A stretch of 64,000 nucleotides of DNA from an uncultured Campylobacter sp. (GCA_937990735.1 CALKQT010000030.1:3031-67030); one strand, 5' to 3'. Shown: positions 24,075 through 33,316, numbered from the stretch's first letter. The notes: generated from the letters alone by a model not told the origin. A program made the numbers and translations.

Positions 24075-26045
24075 TTAAAAGTTCACGTTAAATCCAACCT
24101 GCGCCTTCATCCCGTCTACGACCATCATTTGATAATTTCCCGAGCGCGTTAGTACGAATTCGTTGAATATGTTATAAAGCGTAAAATTTAAACTTGCGTC
24201 TTTTGTGAGCTTATAGCTCGCGCCCAGATCAAAAAGCGTGTATGAGCGGATATCCTCATCGTAGCTTAGGCTATCACGCGTCCTACTATAATAATTTATT
24301 TGCGACCATAAGTTTAGCTTAGAGCTTACGTCGTAATCAAATCCTAGCTTTACCGAATGGATTGGAAAATTATTTAAGGTTTTGCCCTTCTCGTTACCCG
24401 TTTTTTGCTCGGATTTCGTATAGGCGTAGTTTGCATGCAGCTTCAAATTATCTAAAATTTGATAATCGCTACTTAGCTCTAGACCCCTAACCTCGGCTTC
24501 TCCGATATTTATAGTATCCCAAATTCCGCGCCTGTAAGTTTTGCCGTTATGCACGCAAGGATTTCCCGGTCTTGGACGGCAAATTAATTTGGTAGAAATT
24601 CCATCTTTGATTTCGGTATAAAACGCGGTAGCGCTAAAGTTAAATTTATCGTTATCGTCGTAAGAAAACCCGCCTTCGTAGCTTATGCTGCTTTCGGGCT
24701 TTAGAGAGCTTCTGCCTATCTGCGCTCCTTGCCCTCCTGCAAACGGCAGGGCAAGGCCCTCACTACGTTGCTTAATATCCGGAGTTGAATATCCCGTCGA
24801 AACGCCGCCTTTAATAGAAAAACTTTCGTTTAAACGATAAACGGCATAAGCGCGTGGAGATATATGGCCGCCGTAGTCTTTATCGCGGTTATATCTGATT
24901 CCACCGGTTAGTGTTAAATCATCAGTTAGATAAAAATCATCCTCGCCGTAGATCGAATAATCCCATCTTTTGACATTTGCCTCATCTGCGGTAGTGGCGG
25001 CTTCGTTTAATCTCTCGCTTCGGTATTGTACGCCCAAACTCAAAGCATTTGAATCGAAAAAATATGAGCCTTTAGAATTTAGCGTAGTCGTTCTAAGACG
25101 CAGATCCTGGGCGCCGCTTTCTTTCATGCTATCGTAGTTTGCATAGCTATCTATCATAAACTTATCGTATTTTCCCTGATGAGACAGGCTTGCAGTGTAG
25201 CCTTTCATATCCTCTTTCGCAATATCGTTATTGCCTCCCGAGGTTGTTCGCGTACGCCCGTATGTACGCCTAAATTTATTATTTACTTTACGATAATCAA
25301 GCGCTACCTCATCGTTTTGCGTTACGTTATACATCAGTTTTGCGCCCATATTCGTCTCTTCATTATTTCTATTCGCATAAGGCTCTTTGTCCTCTATCTT
25401 TTCAAAAAATCTGCCATAAAGTGCGATACCTAGTACGTCCGGAACGATAGCTCCGTTTAGATAAAAACCCGTTTGATAATCACCTTTTATTTGCGATTTT
25501 TTAGCAAAAGTATAGTATCCGTTTACATTGCCGCTAAGCTCATTTGAAAAGCCCTTAGTGATGATATTTATTACTCCGCCCATAGCGTCGCTGCCGTAAA
25601 GCGAGCTCATAGGACCGCGTATGACCTCTATGCGCTCTATCGCATTTGCGGGAGGCAAGAAATTCTGACTGCTGCCGATACTTCTTAATCCTTTATAAGC
25701 GCTATCGCTGGTCGCGGGCTTGCCGTCGATTAAAATTTTCGTATATTTTTGAGATAGACCTCTTAGGCTTATGCCTTTTCTAGATGCAGCACCTAGCGTT
25801 GCGGTAAAGGCACTCGGCAAATCCTCTACCATTGCGGAGATATCTTGATAGTTACGTTTTTGTATCTCTTTTTGCGTAAGAACGGAGATAGAAGCGGGTG
25901 CGTCTTGGATATTTTGCCGATAGCCCGTAGCACTGACTACGGTAATTTCACCCAAATTTACACTTTTGCCTTGTTTTTCTAACTCACTCGATATCCCGGC
26001 TGTCGCTATAGCAGCGATCAGCGATAATTTATATATTGCGCGCAC
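24075..26045 (-). CDS. TonB-dependent siderophore receptor, CirA-like
   Basis: A 656-residue outer-membrane receptor. An N-terminal signal peptide (about 1-19) is followed by a TonB box-like EITVVSATG, a plug domain (SISVLTQKEIQ..., ISLRGLSQKYTKILIDGKP, IERIEVIRGPMSSLYGSDAMGGVINIITK near 135-165) and a 22-strand barrel ending in Phe. The plug wording is that of the CirA/CfrB group, which takes up catecholate siderophore breakdown products; ferric-siderophore uptake is inferred. A Cys pair in a barrel loop (CRPRPGNPC) may form a disulfide. Start is GTG behind AAAAGGGA. Divergent from an AraC regulator, with a Fur-like site between. Confidence 0.93.
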   Translation of the reverse strand: MRAIYKLSLIAAIATAGISSELEKQGKSVNLGEITVVSATGYRQNIQDAPASISVLTQKEIQKRNYQDISAMVEDLPSAFTATLGAASRKGISLRGLSQKYTKILIDGKPATSDSAYKGLRSIGSSQNFLPPANAIERIEVIRGPMSSLYGSDAMGGVINIITKGFSNELSGNVNGYYTFAKKSQIKGDYQTGFYLNGAIVPDVLGIALYGRFFEKIEDKEPYANRNNEETNMGAKLMYNVTQNDEVALDYRKVNNKFRRTYGRTRTTSGGNNDIAKEDMKGYTASLSHQGKYDKFMIDSYANYDSMKESGAQDLRLRTTTLNSKGSYFFDSNALSLGVQYRSERLNEAATTADEANVKRWDYSIYGEDDFYLTDDLTLTGGIRYNRDKDYGGHISPRAYAVYRLNESFSIKGGVSTGYSTPDIKQRSEGLALPFAGGQGAQIGRSSLKPESSISYEGGFSYDDNDKFNFSATAFYTEIKDGISTKLICRPRPGNPCVHNGKTYRRGIWDTINIGEAEVRGLELSSDYQILDNLKLHANYAYTKSEQKTGNEKGKTLNNFPIHSVKLGFDYDVSSKLNLWSQINYYSRTRDSLSYDEDIRSYTLFDLGASYKLTKDASLNFTLYNIFNEFVLTRSGNYQMMVVDGMKAQVGFNVNF

Positions 26046-26086
26046 AAACGTCCCTTTTCTTATTAAAATTTAAACTCATTTTACTA

Positions 26087-26105
26087 TAATAAGATATGCA
26101 TTATC
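26087..26105. promoter_or_regulatory. Candidate Fur box between receptor and AraC genes
   Basis: TAATAAGATATGCATTATC matches 13 of 19 positions of the E. coli Fur consensus GATAATGATAATCATTATC. It lies in the 109-base divergent gap of an iron-uptake locus. Iron repression of both directions is inferred. Confidence 0.5.
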
Positions 26106-26154
26106 AAGAAATACTAAACGGCAGAGGGATTATTTTAAACGCTAAAGGGATAAG

Positions 26155-27111
26155 ATGAGTAAAGAGATAAGTTTAGACGATTTTTTGCAAAAAATATCTA
26201 ACGACATTGAGCCGTCCAAGCAATGCGGGTATAACAAAACCGAGCTTGAAAGCGAAAGTATAAAATTCGGCTTTAGCTCTTTTTATACGGGCAGAGAGAT
26301 AGGATATTATAGCAGCGATATAATTTGCAGAGATTTTCTTTTGCATCGCCACGAGCGAGGTAGCCGCTATTCATTTTTATTTTTCAATACTGGCGAAAAT
26401 CCTATCTGCTTCAGATCGGATAAAGATCAATTCGTCTTGAATAAAGGTGAGTTTTGGCTCGGAACTATGCAAAGCAAATTGCGTGGCGTTCACGAGCTTG
26501 AAAATAAACACTATAAAAGCTCCTGCATAGCGCTTAGCACCGCTTTTGCAAATGAGCTGGGAATTTTAAAAAATTTGAATTTAGATCAAGCCGTTTGCAT
26601 GAAGAAATTTAAAACAAGCGCCGTGCAAAATATTATTCTCAAAGAGCTCGAAAATGCCGCGATATACGACGGCAAAATACGCGAAATTTTTATGGAAAGT
26701 AAAATTTTAGAGATGCTTTATAGAAGTTTTCATAAATTTAATGAGCCAGAAAATGCGCTTAGTCTTGATGAAAATCACATAAAAATAGTTCAAAAAGCAA
26801 AGAAAATATTACTCGAAAATATGCAAAATCCACCTAGCATTAAAGAGCTCGCTCATCTTTGCGCCACGAACGAATTTGCACTAAAAAGGGATTTTAAAGC
26901 ATATTTCGGCACGAGCGTTTATGCGATGCTGACAAATGAACGGCTTGAGATTGCAAAAGAGCTATTGAGCTTAGATCAAATAAGTGTAAACGAAGCCGCC
27001 AAAATGGTCGGATATAATAATTTATCGCATTTTTCTAAAATTTTTAGGGCTAAATTTAATATATTGCCAACGCAACTGAAAAAAGATATAAAATTTTACT
27101 ACTCGGATTAG
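26155..27111 (+). CDS. AraC-family regulator of the iron-uptake locus
   Basis: A 318-residue AraC/XylS-type activator resembling PchR/YbtA-class siderophore regulators. The N-terminal half (about 1-200) is a ligand domain with a FSSFYTGREIGYYSS block. The C-terminal double helix-turn-helix spans about 215-312: IKELAHLCATNEFALKRDFKAYFG and SVNEAAKMVGYNNLSHFSKIFRAKF. It is divergent from the TonB receptor, so it probably activates that operon when the cognate siderophore is present. The ATG follows AAAGGGATAAG. Confidence 0.9.
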   Translation: MSKEISLDDFLQKISNDIEPSKQCGYNKTELESESIKFGFSSFYTGREIGYYSSDIICRDFLLHRHERGSRYSFLFFNTGENPICFRSDKDQFVLNKGEFWLGTMQSKLRGVHELENKHYKSSCIALSTAFANELGILKNLNLDQAVCMKKFKTSAVQNIILKELENAAIYDGKIREIFMESKILEMLYRSFHKFNEPENALSLDENHIKIVQKAKKILLENMQNPPSIKELAHLCATNEFALKRDFKAYFGTSVYAMLTNERLEIAKELLSLDQISVNEAAKMVGYNNLSHFSKIFRAKFNILPTQLKKDIKFYYSD

Positions 27112-27227
27112 AATTTCGCGCAACCGATTATCTTTTAGAAGCCACACTCTTTCGCAACCGCATATCAAAATATCATAAAATTTTATATCGACCGAGCCCG
27201 CAAAAATATGGAATTTAAATTATAAAT

Positions 27228-27276
27228 GCCGCCGAAGCCTTGGCGGCAAAAGCGAGCTGCGATCAATATCGCAGCT
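27228..27276. terminator. Two hairpins in a convergent gap
   Basis: GCCGCC-8-GGCGGC (27228-27247) and a perfect 9-bp hairpin AGCTGCGAT-CAAT-ATCGCAGCT (27255-27276) lie between the AraC gene (+) and the binding-protein cluster (-). Neither has a T-run, so termination is a positional inference. Confidence 0.4.
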
Positions 27277-27329
27277 GCGCGTATGTTCGGACGCCAAAGG
27301 GCACCTTAAAATTTTAAATGCGTCTAAAT

Positions 27330-28133
27330 TTAAAACAGGCTATAAACCTCGTCTAGTGTAAAGTGCTTTTTATCGATCTTACCGCCGTAGTATGGCTTGA
27401 TATCCTCGTCAAAAGCCTTGTGAAAAAATTTTGCTTTATACATTTTTACCAGGCTGCTATTAACCGCATCAAGCAACTCGGTATTGCCCTTAGATAGGGC
27501 GACGGCGATATAATCTACCTTGCCGAGGTTAATGATTTTCGCATCAAGCGCGGCATCGTTTCTAGCGTATCCGAGTACGACCGTGTTATCGTCGGCAAAG
27601 CCTATGCCTTCGCCAGCCTTTAGTCTAGTGACGCACTCATTGGCATCGGCACATGTCGCAATCTCATAGCCCGCGTTTTTAAAGTGCTCCTCGGCAGTTG
27701 TGCCTTTAACGCTTAGAATTTTTTTATGCGCGATCTGATCGATTCTTGAAATATTATCATCCTTGCGGCTTAGCACGCCAATTTGCACTGAATAATACGG
27801 ATAAGAAAAATCGACTTTCTGAACGCGGTCTTTTGTGACGGTAAGCTTGGATATGATGAGATCTACTTTGTTTTGCTCCAGTGAGGGAACGCGATCTTTA
27901 GATGCTACGGCGATAAAGTCGATTTTGATCTTTTTATTGCCGAATAGATTTTTGACTAGCTCGTTTGCCAAGTCAACTTCAAAGCCCTTCAGCGTGCCGT
28001 TATCATCGAAGCTAAACGGAGGCTGGGAATCTTGCAAGCCTATGCGAATTTCGCCTGCTTGCTTGATATCTGCTAAGGAGTTAGCGCAAAGCGCGCCAGC
28101 ACCCAGCAAAATACTTAATAGAATTTTTTTCAT
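27330..28133 (-). CDS. Periplasmic amino-acid-binding protein, paralogue 4 of 4
   Basis: A 267-residue solute-binding protein of the SBP_bac_3 (polar amino acid) family, related to the CjaA-type cysteine-binding proteins. A signal peptide (about 1-18) precedes the ADIKQAGEIRIG start of lobe 1. Landmarks are GFEVDLANELVKNLFG, DRVPSLEQNKVDLIIS, TVTKDRVQKVDFSYPYY and the hinge GTTAEEHFKNAGY. It has the same internal Cys-x5-Cys (CADANEC) and C-terminal HFTLDEVYSLF extension as its three neighbours. It is the last and most divergent gene of the tandem set. No transporter subunits are adjacent. Confidence 0.9.
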   Translation of the reverse strand: MKKILLSILLGAGALCANSLADIKQAGEIRIGLQDSQPPFSFDDNGTLKGFEVDLANELVKNLFGNKKIKIDFIAVASKDRVPSLEQNKVDLIISKLTVTKDRVQKVDFSYPYYSVQIGVLSRKDDNISRIDQIAHKKILSVKGTTAEEHFKNAGYEIATCADANECVTRLKAGEGIGFADDNTVVLGYARNDAALDAKIINLGKVDYIAVALSKGNTELLDAVNSSLVKMYKAKFFHKAFDEDIKPYYGGKIDKKHFTLDEVYSLF

Positions 28134-28148
28134 ATTTCGTCCTTTGAA

Positions 28149-28952
28149 TTAAAACATTTTATAAAGATCATCTAACAAGAAATATTTTTTCTCAGCCTTG
28201 CCCTTGTAAAAAGGATCTATGCTATCGTTAAAAATTTTCTTGAAAAAGCCGTTTTTACTGAGCTTGACAAGCCCATCGTTTAAGGCGTTTAGCAAGTCGT
28301 TGTTGCCTTTTTGCACTGCGATAGCTAAAAATTCCGACGTACCTAAATTCTTGATATTTACCTCTACCTTGCGATCTACGACCGAATAGCCCAAAACTAC
28401 CATATTATCGTCCGCATAGCCGCTGCCGCGACCGGATTTTAGCGCGCGGAAGCATTCGCTAGAACTAGCGCATGAGATAACTTTAAAGCCTTCCTTATTA
28501 AAATAATCAAACGCCGTAGTGCCGGGCTCTGCTAAAATTTCTTTATCTTGTAAATCGTCTACGGTTTTTATATTATCATCGGTGCGGGTTAGCACGCCGA
28601 TATTTACGCTAAAGTAAGGATTTGAAAAATCCACTAGCTTCTCGCGCTCTTTCGTAACCGTGATGGCTGCGATATCCAAATCGACCTTGTTATCTTGCAC
28701 GGCTGTGATACGATCATTGCCCAGAGTTACAACATATTCGATTTTGCCGCCCTTATCGCCGAAAATTTCCTTTGAAAGCTCTTCAATAAGCGAAATTTCA
28801 AAACCACTGTATTTGCCGTCCTCGGAGACGCTAAGCGGCGGCAGTGAGCCGTCTATTCCGATACGAATGAGCCCTTTTTCTTTGATCTGCGCTAAAGAGT
28901 TAGCAAATAACGAACATGAAGCGATTAACAACGCAAATATAATCTTTTTCAT
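28149..28952 (-). CDS. Periplasmic amino-acid-binding protein, paralogue 3 of 4
   Basis: A 267-residue SBP_bac_3 protein, closest to the next paralogue upstream. The N-terminus MKKIIFALLIASCSLFANS offers a possible but short lipobox (IASC, Cys13) or a type I site after LFA. Conserved blocks are IRIGIDGSLPPLS, GFEISLIEELSKEIFG, VTKEREKLVDFSNPYFSVN, the CASSSEC Cys pair and VQKGNNDLLNALN. It likely binds a polar or sulfur amino acid in the periplasm; the ligand is not determined. Co-directional with its neighbours, with a 15-base gap to paralogue 4. Confidence 0.9.
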   Translation of the reverse strand: MKKIIFALLIASCSLFANSLAQIKEKGLIRIGIDGSLPPLSVSEDGKYSGFEISLIEELSKEIFGDKGGKIEYVVTLGNDRITAVQDNKVDLDIAAITVTKEREKLVDFSNPYFSVNIGVLTRTDDNIKTVDDLQDKEILAEPGTTAFDYFNKEGFKVISCASSSECFRALKSGRGSGYADDNMVVLGYSVVDRKVEVNIKNLGTSEFLAIAVQKGNNDLLNALNDGLVKLSKNGFFKKIFNDSIDPFYKGKAEKKYFLLDDLYKMF

Positions 28953-29017
28953 AAAATTCCTTTAAATTTTACTAAAATTTCGCGAGCGAATAGAATTCTA
29001 TCCATCGCCACTTTAAA

Positions 29018-29821
29018 TTAAAACAAGCTATAAAGATCGTCCAGCAAGAAATACTTTTTATCAATGGTGCCTTTATAAAAAGGCTCAATACTCTCATCAA
29101 AAATTTTTGTAAAAAAACCCTTTTTACTTAGCTCAATTAGTCCCGCATTTACCGCGTTAAGCAGCTCAGTATTGCCCTTTTGCACCGCGATGGCCAGGAA
29201 GTCCGTCGAGCCTAAATTCTTGATATTTACTTCGACTTTGCGGTCGACTACAGCGTAAGCGAACACAAGTAGATTATCATCGCCGTATCCGTCGCCCTTA
29301 CCCGATTTTAGGTCATTAAAGCATTCATTCGCGCTCGCACACGGTACTACGTTATAGCCCTGTTTCGTAAAGTAATCAAACACAGTAGTGCCGGGCTGCG
29401 CCAGTATAGTCTTTCCGTTTAGATCGGAGACCTTTCTGATATTATCGTCGCTACGAGTTAGCACGCCGATATTTACGCTAAAGTATGGATCGGAGAAATC
29501 TACCAGCTTCTCGCGCTCTTTCGTAACCGAGATTAGCGCGATATCTAAATCGACTCTGTTGTCCTGCACCGCTTTTATGCGGTCATCGCCTACCGTTACG
29601 ACATATTGTATCTTGCTGCCTTTATCACCGAAAATTTCTTTAACAAGCCCTTCGATTAAGAGTATCTCAAACCCGCTATATCCGCCGTCTTTAACGACGC
29701 TAAACGGCGGAGACGAGCCATCTATACCGATTCGAATAACCCCTTTTTCTTTGATTTGAGTCAAAGTGTTGCCAAAAAGCGAACACGCAGCCAGCATCAA
29801 CGCCAAGATTATCTTTTTCAT
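29018..29821 (-). CDS. Periplasmic amino-acid-binding protein, paralogue 2 of 4
   Basis: A 267-residue SBP_bac_3 protein. Much of it is word-for-word the same as paralogue 3 (VTKEREKLVDFS, PYFSVNIGVLTR, VVDRKVEVNIKNLG, FLAIAVQKGN), so the pair is a recent duplication. The signal region MKKIILALMLAACSLFG also allows a short lipobox (LAAC). It keeps the Cys pair CASANEC and the tail KKYFLLDDLYSLF. The ATG follows AAAAGGGGGACGCT. 65 bases separate it from paralogue 3. Confidence 0.9.
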   Translation of the reverse strand: MKKIILALMLAACSLFGNTLTQIKEKGVIRIGIDGSSPPFSVVKDGGYSGFEILLIEGLVKEIFGDKGSKIQYVVTVGDDRIKAVQDNRVDLDIALISVTKEREKLVDFSDPYFSVNIGVLTRSDDNIRKVSDLNGKTILAQPGTTVFDYFTKQGYNVVPCASANECFNDLKSGKGDGYGDDNLLVFAYAVVDRKVEVNIKNLGSTDFLAIAVQKGNTELLNAVNAGLIELSKKGFFTKIFDESIEPFYKGTIDKKYFLLDDLYSLF

Positions 29822-29843
29822 AGCGTCCCCCTTTTTTTTAAAA

Positions 29844-30653
29844 TTACAGCAAGCTATAAAGATCGTCCAGCAAGAAATACTTTTTCTCTGCAGTTCCTTT
29901 GTAGTAAGGCTCGATGAAATTATCGAACGAATTTTTGAAAAAGCCCTCTTTGCTTAGCTTGATTAGCTCGCCGTTTAGAAAATCCAAAAGCTCCGAATTG
30001 CCCTTTTTCACGCCGATGGCTAAGAAATCCGAAGTGCCTAAATTTTTGATATTTACTTCAACCTTTTTATCTAATACCGGATAAGCTAGCACGACTAAGT
30101 TATCATCGGCATACCCGTCGCCCTGTCCAGCTTTTAGCGCCTTGTAGCAAGCGTTTGCGTTATCGCATCTGGCGATATTATAGCCTTGCTTTTCAAAGTA
30201 TGTTTCTGCGGTACCGCCGCTAAGAACTAAAATAGTTTTATCTTGCAATTCGTTTAAGGATTTAATCTTATCTTCGACGCGGGTCAAAATGCCTATATTG
30301 ACGCTAAAATACGGGGTCGTAAAATCTACCTGCTTCTCGCGCTCCGGAGTTACGGTAAGAGTTGCGATAACCGCATCCACCTTATCTTCTTGTAGGAATT
30401 TTATACGCTGATTTGCAAGCACGGAGGTAAACTCCACCTTCCCGCCTGATGGAAGCATATCTTTAGCGATGGCGTTTGCCATATCGACCTCAAAGCCCTG
30501 ATGCACGCCGTCTTCTATCTTGCTAAACGGCGGCTGCGCGTCATAAACGCCTATTCTAAGCACTCCGCTACTTTTGATCTCGGAGAGCGATCTTGCGCAA
30601 AGCGCGCTACTGGCCAAAGCTGCGACAAGCAGACTTAAGAGAAATTTCTTCAT
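29844..30653 (-). CDS. Periplasmic amino-acid-binding protein, paralogue 1 of 4
   Basis: The first gene of the four-gene set, 269 residues, SBP_bac_3 family. It has a clear type I signal peptide (MKKFLLSLLVAALASSALCARS). Blocks are VLRIGVYDAQPPFSK, GFEVDMANAIAKDM, TVTPEREKQVDFTTPYFSVN, SGGTAETYFEKQGY, the Cys pair CDNANAC and the tail KKYFLLDDLYSLL. It lies 22 bases before paralogue 2. The promoter should be in the gap upstream (30654 onwards). It may deliver an amino acid to an ABC transporter encoded elsewhere. Confidence 0.9.
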   Translation of the reverse strand: MKKFLLSLLVAALASSALCARSLSEIKSSGVLRIGVYDAQPPFSKIEDGVHQGFEVDMANAIAKDMLPSGGKVEFTSVLANQRIKFLQEDKVDAVIATLTVTPEREKQVDFTTPYFSVNIGILTRVEDKIKSLNELQDKTILVLSGGTAETYFEKQGYNIARCDNANACYKALKAGQGDGYADDNLVVLAYPVLDKKVEVNIKNLGTSDFLAIGVKKGNSELLDFLNGELIKLSKEGFFKNSFDNFIEPYYKGTAEKKYFLLDDLYSLL

Positions 30654-31255
30654 CCTTTTCCTTTCTCATAAATAATTTCAAAACCATTGCCACGGCTACG
30701 GAAAACCTCAAAATCCCGCCCGAATGGCAAGCAGACATTAAATTTGCCCGCAGGCGAAAAGCAATTTTAGCTTTTTATATCTTTAATGATTATTAAATAG
30801 TAAGTAAAGTCGCCAAATAAATTCGCTTTTTCATTGTTTGCTTCGATTTTGCGCGAGTTTTTTAGAATTTTCATCTGCATCCTAGCGATAGAATTTAAAA
30901 TTTTGCAAAATTTTAAAGCCACAGAATTTTACAAAATTTTCAGCGTAGGATTGGGCGAGAAATTTTACGAGCACTTTAAAGCTTGCGATGAAATTTTAAA
31001 ATTTTATAAGATCAAATCTTGCAGGTTACATTTGGCAAAACAGCACAAGAAAGGAGTGAAATTTTAAAATTTCGCGCTTTAGTGCAGACATAGCAGAATT
31101 TAAAATTCTTAAATTTCTACTCCCGCCCAGCAAAATGGAATTTTAAAATTTTTAGCAAACGTCGTATTTTAAAAGCAAGCAAAATTAAATCTTTGCCACG
31201 CTGCAGAATTTCGCAATAAAAGTCACGCTGCCAGCGCTAAATTTTGCGCCATAAA
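30654..31255. repeat. 602-base gap without recognised genes
   Basis: It lies upstream of the binding-protein cluster and downstream of the next minus-strand gene. It is AT-rich with many AAATTTTA/TAAAATTT units and a TTTTGCAAAATTTTAAA stretch near 30900-30920. An open 77-codon frame at 30834-31067 consists mainly of these units (Lys/Phe/Ile/Asn) and is not believed. Confidence 0.6.
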
Positions 31256-31702
31256 TTATACTACAAACATCAGCTTGGCGCAAAGCACGATGATGAAGCC
31301 GAATACAAAAGCGATCTTGTGGATATTTACTCGCAAAAACTCAGGCGCAGGCCTTCCCATCGCGCGGCAACTTAAATTTATCGCTACGCACACGGCGATG
31401 ATGAGCGCGAGCGTGACTTTTAGCATAAAGATTTTTTGAAGCGGCGTACCGAAATATCCGCCATTAGCGCTTCCGACCCAACGGCTCATCATCATTCCGC
31501 CGGTGATTATTAGCGTAAAAAGGCAAACCGGCATGATCTTAATCGCGCGCGAGCCGATCGCTTTTTTAACGCGCTCAAAATCCGCGCCCAGCGCGCCTTT
31601 GAGCCGCGAAAAAATCACGACGTCGAAAAATATATAGCCTAAAAAGATAATTGCGCAGATGAGATGGACGATCTGCACGTAAGGATAAATTTGCTCCACC
31701 AC
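31256..31702 (-). CDS. CopD/DUF2269-like four-helix membrane protein
   Basis: A 148-residue integral membrane protein with four hydrophobic helices (about 8-28, 52-73, 88-110, 124-146). The first helix carries VQIVHLICAIIFLGYIFFDVVIF with a membrane His, and there is a late HKIAFVFG with another. This layout is shared by CopD-like, DUF2269 and HemJ-like membrane proteins, which often bind haem or metal. No specific activity can be named. The frame begins with two GTG codons after AAGGAG. It may be driven from the 31.8-kb gap, which holds a short tandem repeat. Confidence 0.72.
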   Translation of the reverse strand: MVEQIYPYVQIVHLICAIIFLGYIFFDVVIFSRLKGALGADFERVKKAIGSRAIKIMPVCLFTLIITGGMMMSRWVGSANGGYFGTPLQKIFMLKVTLALIIAVCVAINLSCRAMGRPAPEFLRVNIHKIAFVFGFIIVLCAKLMFVV

Positions 31703-31927
31703 CGCTCCTTGTTATGAAATTTCGCCAATTTTATGCGAAATTTCAAATTTTAGCAATGACTTTCATCAACGCGCCGCGAGCGGTTAAATTTAAGCCGACC
31801 GTACAAGTGACGCAAATAAATTTTGGCAAAATCGCGCGGGTAAATTTAAGAGTAAAGCCGCGCAGCTAAATTTAAAAATAGCCGCATTTGTAAATTTACA
31901 AAATTTACGAGCAGCGCCGCGCGGGCG

Positions 31928-31966
31928 AAATTCTAAAATTCTAAAATTCTAAAATTCTAAAATTCC
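31928..31966. repeat. Tandem 8-base repeat (AAATTCTA)n
   Basis: Almost five head-to-tail copies of AAATTCTA (31928-31966) in the gap upstream of the CopD-like gene and just after the NhaC-like gene. Perfect short tandem repeats can vary in copy number by slippage; an effect on the downstream promoter is possible but not shown. Confidence 0.8.
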
Positions 31967-31996
31967 GTCCGCGAAAACCCGCGTAAATTCCGCAAT

Positions 31997-33316
31997 CTAT
32001 AACATCATCGAAAATATTATGCCGAATATGATTAGCGGGATATTAAAGAAAATAAAGGTCGGCACGCAGGTATCCCACATATGGCTATGCTCGCCGTCGA
32101 TATTCAGTCCCACGGTAGGCCCAAGCGTGCTATCGCTCGCAGGCGAGCCCGCATCGCCGATACCCGCAGCCACGCCGATGATAAAGATCGTCGCCGCCGT
32201 ACTAAAGCCCAGCTGCGCGGCTAGCGGACAATAAATCGTAGCGATGATAGGGATCGTGCCGAAGCTCGAGCCTATGCCCATCGTCACGAGTAGCCCGATG
32301 CCGATCATCAGCAGCGCGCCGCCGAGCTTGCCGCCGCTTAAAGTGCTCGCTACGTGCACCAGCTCGTTCACGCCGCCGGTTTCTTTTAAGATCGTGCCGT
32401 ATCCTGCGGCGATCAGCATCAAAAACGCGATATAGCCCATCATATGCACGCCCTCGTCAAATACGCTATCGAGCTTTTTCCACTCGATGCCTTTGCTAGC
32501 AAGCATTACTAAAATTCCGCTAAGCGCGGCAAACGGAAGCGATTTGACCCAAATTTGCACCGCGAAGCACACCGCAATACCCGCTAGCGCGCCCCATTCG
32601 CGCATACCCATCTTAAGCTCGCTAAAATGCGCATCCAGGCTCTGTTTGGTTTCGGCATACTCCCTCGGCTTGCGGTAGTAGATCACGGCTAGGATGAGAC
32701 CCACAAGCATCGGTACTGCGCTTAGCCACATTACGCTCGATATGTCGCTTAGGCTTACTGCGATGCCGTTTGCGTTCATATTTTTTTCGATTAGTCCCAT
32801 AAAGATAAGTCCAAATCCCAGCGGCAGCGCCATATACGGCGTCTGCAAGCCGAACGTCAGCGCGCACGCTACGGCGCGGCGGTCGATCTTTAGCGAGTTC
32901 ATGATCTTAACTAACGGCGGGATCAAAATCGGAATAAAGGCGATGTGCACGGGGATTAAATTTTGTGAGAAGCACGCAAAAAAGGCGATCGAAAAGATAA
33001 AGACGTATTTTTTGTCGCTGATTAAATTTGCCACCGCGCGCACCAAGATCGCCGTTAAGTTGGTCTTTGAGATCGCGCTTGCGATGACGCCTAGCAGCAG
33101 ATACGAAAGTGCGGTTTCTAAATTTCCGCCCATGCCGAGGCTGCCGGCGTTTTCGGGATTGCCGTTTATGAATAAATTTATGGCATCGCCCAGCGGGATC
33201 TTGCTTGAGAGCACGGCGCATATCGTGCCGATTAGGATCGCGAGCATTACGTTGCACCTCAGCAAGCACAGCGCGCACATCACACAGATACTGATAAATA
33301 CGGGATTGGTAAGCAT
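31997..33316 (-). CDS. NhaC-like Na+/H+ antiporter family transporter
   Basis: A 439-residue polytopic transporter of the ion transporter superfamily (Na+/H+ antiporter NhaC-like group). It has about eleven hydrophobic helices and two internal re-entrant signatures: MGIGSSFGTIPIIATIYCP and GVAAGIGDAGSPASDSTLGPT near 375-405, the latter typical of this family. Substrate may be Na+/H+ or an amino acid/H+ pair. A TTG nine codons upstream is in frame, but AAAAAAGG sits between it and the ATG at 33316, which is chosen. Divergent from the DUF475 gene. Confidence 0.85.
   Translation of the reverse strand: MLTNPVFISICVMCALCLLRCNVMLAILIGTICAVLSSKIPLGDAINLFINGNPENAGSLGMGGNLETALSYLLLGVIASAISKTNLTAILVRAVANLISDKKYVFIFSIAFFACFSQNLIPVHIAFIPILIPPLVKIMNSLKIDRRAVACALTFGLQTPYMALPLGFGLIFMGLIEKNMNANGIAVSLSDISSVMWLSAVPMLVGLILAVIYYRKPREYAETKQSLDAHFSELKMGMREWGALAGIAVCFAVQIWVKSLPFAALSGILVMLASKGIEWKKLDSVFDEGVHMMGYIAFLMLIAAGYGTILKETGGVNELVHVASTLSGGKLGGALLMIGIGLLVTMGIGSSFGTIPIIATIYCPLAAQLGFSTAATIFIIGVAAGIGDAGSPASDSTLGPTVGLNIDGEHSHMWDTCVPTFIFFNIPLIIFGIIFSMML

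Noticed and set aside
27330..30653. Binding-protein cluster as a prophage or genomic island
   Set aside because: No integrase, transposase or attachment repeats; base use is like the neighbours; simple tandem duplication is enough.
30834..31067. 77-codon plus-strand ORF
   Set aside because: Its residues (ILQNFKATEFYKIF) come from AAATTTTA repeat units, with no ribosome site and no family likeness.
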